From assembly GCA_046756405.1 (NCBI GenBank), contig JBHHWH010000010.1:1-41279 (forward strand): a DNA stretch of 41,279 nt, given 5' to 3'. Within the stretch, counting starts at the first letter, position 1. Each line of letters opens with the position of its first letter. Of the stretch, positions 39,448 through 41,279 are shown one piece after another. Origin of the DNA: JBHHWH01 sp046756405 (lineage in GTDB: Bacteria > Actinomycetota > Acidimicrobiia > Spongiisociales > ZC4RG35). The notes beneath the pieces were generated by a model, which saw nothing but the letters and a program-made list of their open reading frames with translations, searched no databases and was not told the DNA's origin. The position numbers were made by a program, and so were the translations under genes.

Positions 39448-39875
39448 CTAGTGGCTGTTTATCCAGTCGATAGCGTCCTCGCGATCGAGACGCCACACAC
39501 CACCGGCTCCCCCACATGCCGGATTCAAGCCAAACGAAGTGATCCCGGCGATGGTGTTGGTGTTCCCAATGAAGTTGGGCCCGCCACTATCGCCGAAGCA
39601 AGTGCCGCCACCGTTGGCGTTGTTCGACAACAGGAAGGCGAAGTCGCTAACGAACCCGGGGACATCTTTCTGAAGCAGCCAGGTCTCCGCCTTGTAACGG
39701 ATCTTGTTGGCGACCGTGATGGCGGGGTTGGTGAACTGGAGTCCGTATCCTACCGAGGTGAACGTCGTCTTACGGCCCACCTTCAGGTCGTCGAACTGGC
39801 CATCAGTTGGCAGGGCGACCCAGCCCTGGGTCCCGTTATAGAGGCCGGCAGTTACCACCGACTCATCTAGAACCC
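39448..39875 (-). pseudogene. N-terminally truncated trypsin-like serine protease
   Basis: The fragment holds the C-terminal half of a chymotrypsin-fold protease: ALPTDGQFDDLKVGRKTTF, TSVGYGLQF, then the catalytic Ser in CFGDSGGPNFI and ITSFGLNPACGG, ending IDWINSH. The reading frame continues upstream of its first start codon (GTG 39858) as VLDESV, a segment that normally follows the catalytic Asp closely. The catalytic His and Asp, the signal peptide and the activation site are missing. Only about 80 bases separate it from htpX. It looks like a decayed secreted protease. Confidence 0.8.
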
Positions 39876-39944
39876 TACACCCTAGCCACGGAGGGTGAGT
39901 CGGGGCCGCGCGCCATCCCGGACGCGCTAGCGCGCCGGCCGATT

Positions 39945-39950
39945 TACCCT
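39945..39950 (+). promoter_or_regulatory. Candidate -10 element for leaderless htpX
   Basis: TACCCT is followed by seven pyrimidine-rich bases and the ATG of htpX; there is no ribosome binding site in that gap. Confidence 0.45.
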
Positions 39951-39957
39951 TCTCCCC

Positions 39958-40800
39958 ATGAACAACGTGAAGACCGCGGGCTTGCTCGCTCTCATGGCGG
40001 TGCTGCTGTTCTGGGTGGTCTACGCCCTCGGCGGCGGGTTCGGCCTCGCCCTCATCTTCGCCTTCGGGTTCAACATCGTGGCCTACTTCTTCTCCGACAA
40101 GATGGCGTTGGCGATGAGCCGGGCCAAACCGGTCACCGAGGCCGAACTACCCGAGGTCTACGCCATCGTGCGCCGCCTCACCACAGCCACCGGCATGCCC
40201 ATGCCCCGCATCTACGTGATCAACTCTCCCCAGCCCAATGCCTTCGCCACCGGACGCAACCCCAAACACGCCGCGGTGGCTGTAACGACCGGCATCCTCC
40301 AGATCCTCGACTACGACGAGCTGGAGGGCGTCCTCGGGCACGAACTGGCCCATGTACGCAACCGCGACATCCTCATCTCCTCGGTGGCGGCCATGATCGG
40401 CTCGGCGATAGCCATCCTCTCCCGGATGGCCTTCTGGTTCGGCCGCGGCGACAACCGCAACAACCCTTTGGGCATCGTCGGAGTGCTGGCGTCGCTGATC
40501 ATCGGCCCTATCGCGGCGATGCTGATCCGCTTCGCCATCTCCCGCACCCGCGAGTTCCAGGCCGACAAGTCGGGTGCGGAGATCACCGGCCAGCCCCTCA
40601 AGCTGGCCAGCGCCCTCCAGAAAATCTCCGCCGGCGCGGCTCGCATCCCGATGGAGGTCAACCCGGCCACCGCCCAGCTCTTCATCGAGAACCCCTTGAA
40701 GGCGATCAGAGGCGGCGGCGTGATGAAGCTGTTCAGCACCCACCCACCCAGCGAGGAGCGGATCCGCCGGCTCACCGAGATGGCCATGGGGATGCGCTGA
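39958..40800 (+). CDS. htpX: Zinc metalloprotease HtpX (M48B)
   Basis: HtpX is a membrane protease that removes damaged membrane proteins. The 280-residue product has two N-terminal hydrophobic helices (residues 5-45), the zinc motif HELAH at 128-132, a further pair of hydrophobic helices near 140-185, and TREFQADKSGAE near residue 200 with the third zinc ligand. NSPQPNAFATGRNPKHAAVAVT precedes the active site, as usual. It ends with STHPPSEERIRRL, canonical for the family. Confidence 0.96.
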   Translation: MNNVKTAGLLALMAVLLFWVVYALGGGFGLALIFAFGFNIVAYFFSDKMALAMSRAKPVTEAELPEVYAIVRRLTTATGMPMPRIYVINSPQPNAFATGRNPKHAAVAVTTGILQILDYDELEGVLGHELAHVRNRDILISSVAAMIGSAIAILSRMAFWFGRGDNRNNPLGIVGVLASLIIGPIAAMLIRFAISRTREFQADKSGAEITGQPLKLASALQKISAGAARIPMEVNPATAQLFIENPLKAIRGGGVMKLFSTHPPSEERIRRLTEMAMGMR

Positions 40801-40805
40801 TCCCT

Positions 40806-40835
40806 TTGGGCACTGGTTCAGGGGCGGACTAACAT
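40806..40835 (+). promoter_or_regulatory. Candidate promoter for the tRNA-Tyr/Thr/Met-tuf cluster
   Basis: TTGGGC (40806-40811) and TAACAT (40830-40835) are 18 bases apart and lie about 46 bases before tRNA-Tyr, a suitable place for a stable-RNA promoter. The layout repeats that seen before rpmJ and rplM. Confidence 0.45.
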
Positions 40836-40881
40836 TTCTCCCTCCGCGCCGTGCGCTGTGACGCGCGGTTTCGGTACCGAC

Positions 40882-40964
40882 GCCGGGATGTCCGAGCGGT
40901 CAAAGGAAGCAGACTGTAAATCTGCCGGCGTAAGCCTACGGAGGTTCGAATCCTTCTCCCGGCA
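40882..40964 (+). tRNA. tRNA-Tyr (GTA)
   Basis: Acceptor arms GCCGGGA and TCCCGGC pair fully. The anticodon GTA is at 40916-40918, in a stem of CAGA/TCTG type, and there is a long variable arm, as expected for bacterial tRNA-Tyr. The T arm has GGTTCGAATCC. The CCA end is not fully encoded (ACCG). Confidence 0.95.
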
Positions 40965-40992
40965 CCGGACGCCCAGCGTCTGACACAACTAA

Positions 40993-41065
40993 GCCCCCTT
41001 AGCTCAGTCGGTAGAGCGCTTCCATGGTAAGGAAGAGGTCTTCGGTTCGAATCCGGAAGGGGGCT
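40993..41065 (+). tRNA. tRNA-Thr (GGT)
   Basis: Acceptor arms GCCCCCT and AGGGGGC pair fully. The anticodon stem CTTCC/GGAAG encloses the loop ATGGTAA, giving anticodon GGT. D arm and T arm (GGTTCGAATCC) are normal; the CCA end is not encoded. Confidence 0.96.
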
Positions 41066-41090
41066 CTGGCGAGTCGAAGGCTCGTCACGA

Positions 41091-41164
41091 GGCGGCGTAG
41101 CTCAGTAGGTGAGAGCGCTCGACTCATAATCGAGAGGTCGGCAGTTCGAGTCTGCCCGCCGCTA
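41091..41164 (+). tRNA. tRNA-Met (CAT), elongator type
   Basis: Acceptor GGCGGCG pairs with CGCCGCT, with a G-U wobble at position 1-72. The anticodon loop CTCATAA gives CAT. An initiator tRNA would have an unpaired 1-72 and three G-C pairs in the anticodon stem; neither is present. A lysidine-modified tRNA-Ile cannot be excluded by anticodon alone, but the sequence and place before tuf favour Met. Confidence 0.9.
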
Positions 41165-41224
41165 CACAGGTGCTGGGGCCTATCCTTCCCCGGCGGCAAC
41201 TGAACGAGAAAGGAACCACAAGCC

Positions 41225-41279
41225 ATGGCCAAGGAGAAGTTTGAGCGGTCGAAGCCTCATGTGAATGTGGGGACGATGG
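41225..41279 (+). CDS. tuf: Elongation factor Tu, N-terminal fragment (cut by window end)
   Basis: EF-Tu delivers aminoacyl-tRNA to the ribosome. Eighteen codons are visible, MAKEKFERSKPHVNVGTM, which is the canonical N-terminus leading towards the P-loop. AAGGA at 41209-41213 is the ribosome binding site. The gene follows three tRNA genes, the arrangement of tufB in E. coli, and not the tuf copy before rpsJ. The rest lies beyond the window. Confidence 0.97.
   Translation, partial: MAKEKFERSKPHVNVGTM

Noticed and set aside
41091..41164. Initiator tRNA-fMet for the CAT-anticodon tRNA
   Set aside because: Position 1-72 is a G-U pair and the anticodon stem lacks the three G-C pairs of initiator tRNAs.

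Overview
The window is high-GC bacterial DNA packed with core genes, and it reads as a chromosomal segment of an actinobacterium (Actinomycetota). The main evidence is gene order. A fused S10-spc-alpha ribosomal block runs into truA, rplM-rpsI, glmM-glmS, acpS, nnr, alr, tsaE-tsaB-rimI-tsaD and groES-groEL, which is a typical actinobacterial chain. Supporting signs are a short-LID adenylate kinase, an F420-type LLM oxidoreductase, many GTG starts, and genes that appear to be transcribed without leaders. I cannot place it below phylum level; a deep lineage such as Acidimicrobiia is possible but is only an inference.

Layout. 1-62: heptanucleotide repeat tract. 63-12197: rpsJ-rplC-rplD-rplW-rplB-rpsS-rplV-rpsC-rplP-rpmC-rpsQ-rplN, then a 171-base structured gap, then rplX-rplE-rpsN-rpsH-rplF-rplR-rpsE-rpmD-rplO-secY-adk-map. 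12181-13188: ilvE on the minus strand, where infA would be expected. 13480-16301: rpmJ-rpsM-rpsK-rpsD-rpoA-rplQ. 16299-20800: a palindromic repeat, a minus-strand membrane protein, coaA, a Yip1-like protein, truA, and ilvA on the minus strand. 20912-28050: rplM-rpsI-glmM, a glmS ribozyme, then glmS-acpS-nnr-alr. 28047-32193: a P1-family peptidase, a type 4/5-like uracil-DNA glycosylase, and the tRNA t6A genes tsaE, tsaB and tsaD with rimI. 32191-34428: a second palindromic repeat, HAIR-like and CIRCE operators, groES-groEL and an intrinsic terminator. 34431-35475: an AbiEi/DUF559 nuclease-like gene between inverted copies of the palindromic repeat. 35468-40800: LLM oxidoreductase, MidA-like methyltransferase, SGNH hydrolase, a lipoprotein, a trypsin remnant and htpX. 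40882-41279: tRNA-Tyr, tRNA-Thr, tRNA-Met and the first 18 codons of tuf.

The genes serve translation (ribosomal proteins, RNA polymerase alpha, Map, TruA, t6A synthesis, tRNAs, EF-Tu), secretion (SecY), cell-wall precursor supply (GlmM, GlmS, Alr), cofactor supply and repair (CoaA, AcpS, Nnr) and protein folding (GroES/EL, HtpX). The two branched-chain amino acid enzymes (IlvE, IlvA) are both minus-strand insertions into the plus-strand blocks.

The most notable non-coding signals are: a complete glmS ribozyme; a dispersed hairpin repeat (four copies) that sits at gene 3' ends and frames the nuclease-like gene; a nested stem-loop element that splits rplN from rplX; a 7-base repeat tract abutting rpsJ; recurring TAnnnT motifs 7-8 bases before start codons; and a double heat-shock operator before groES.
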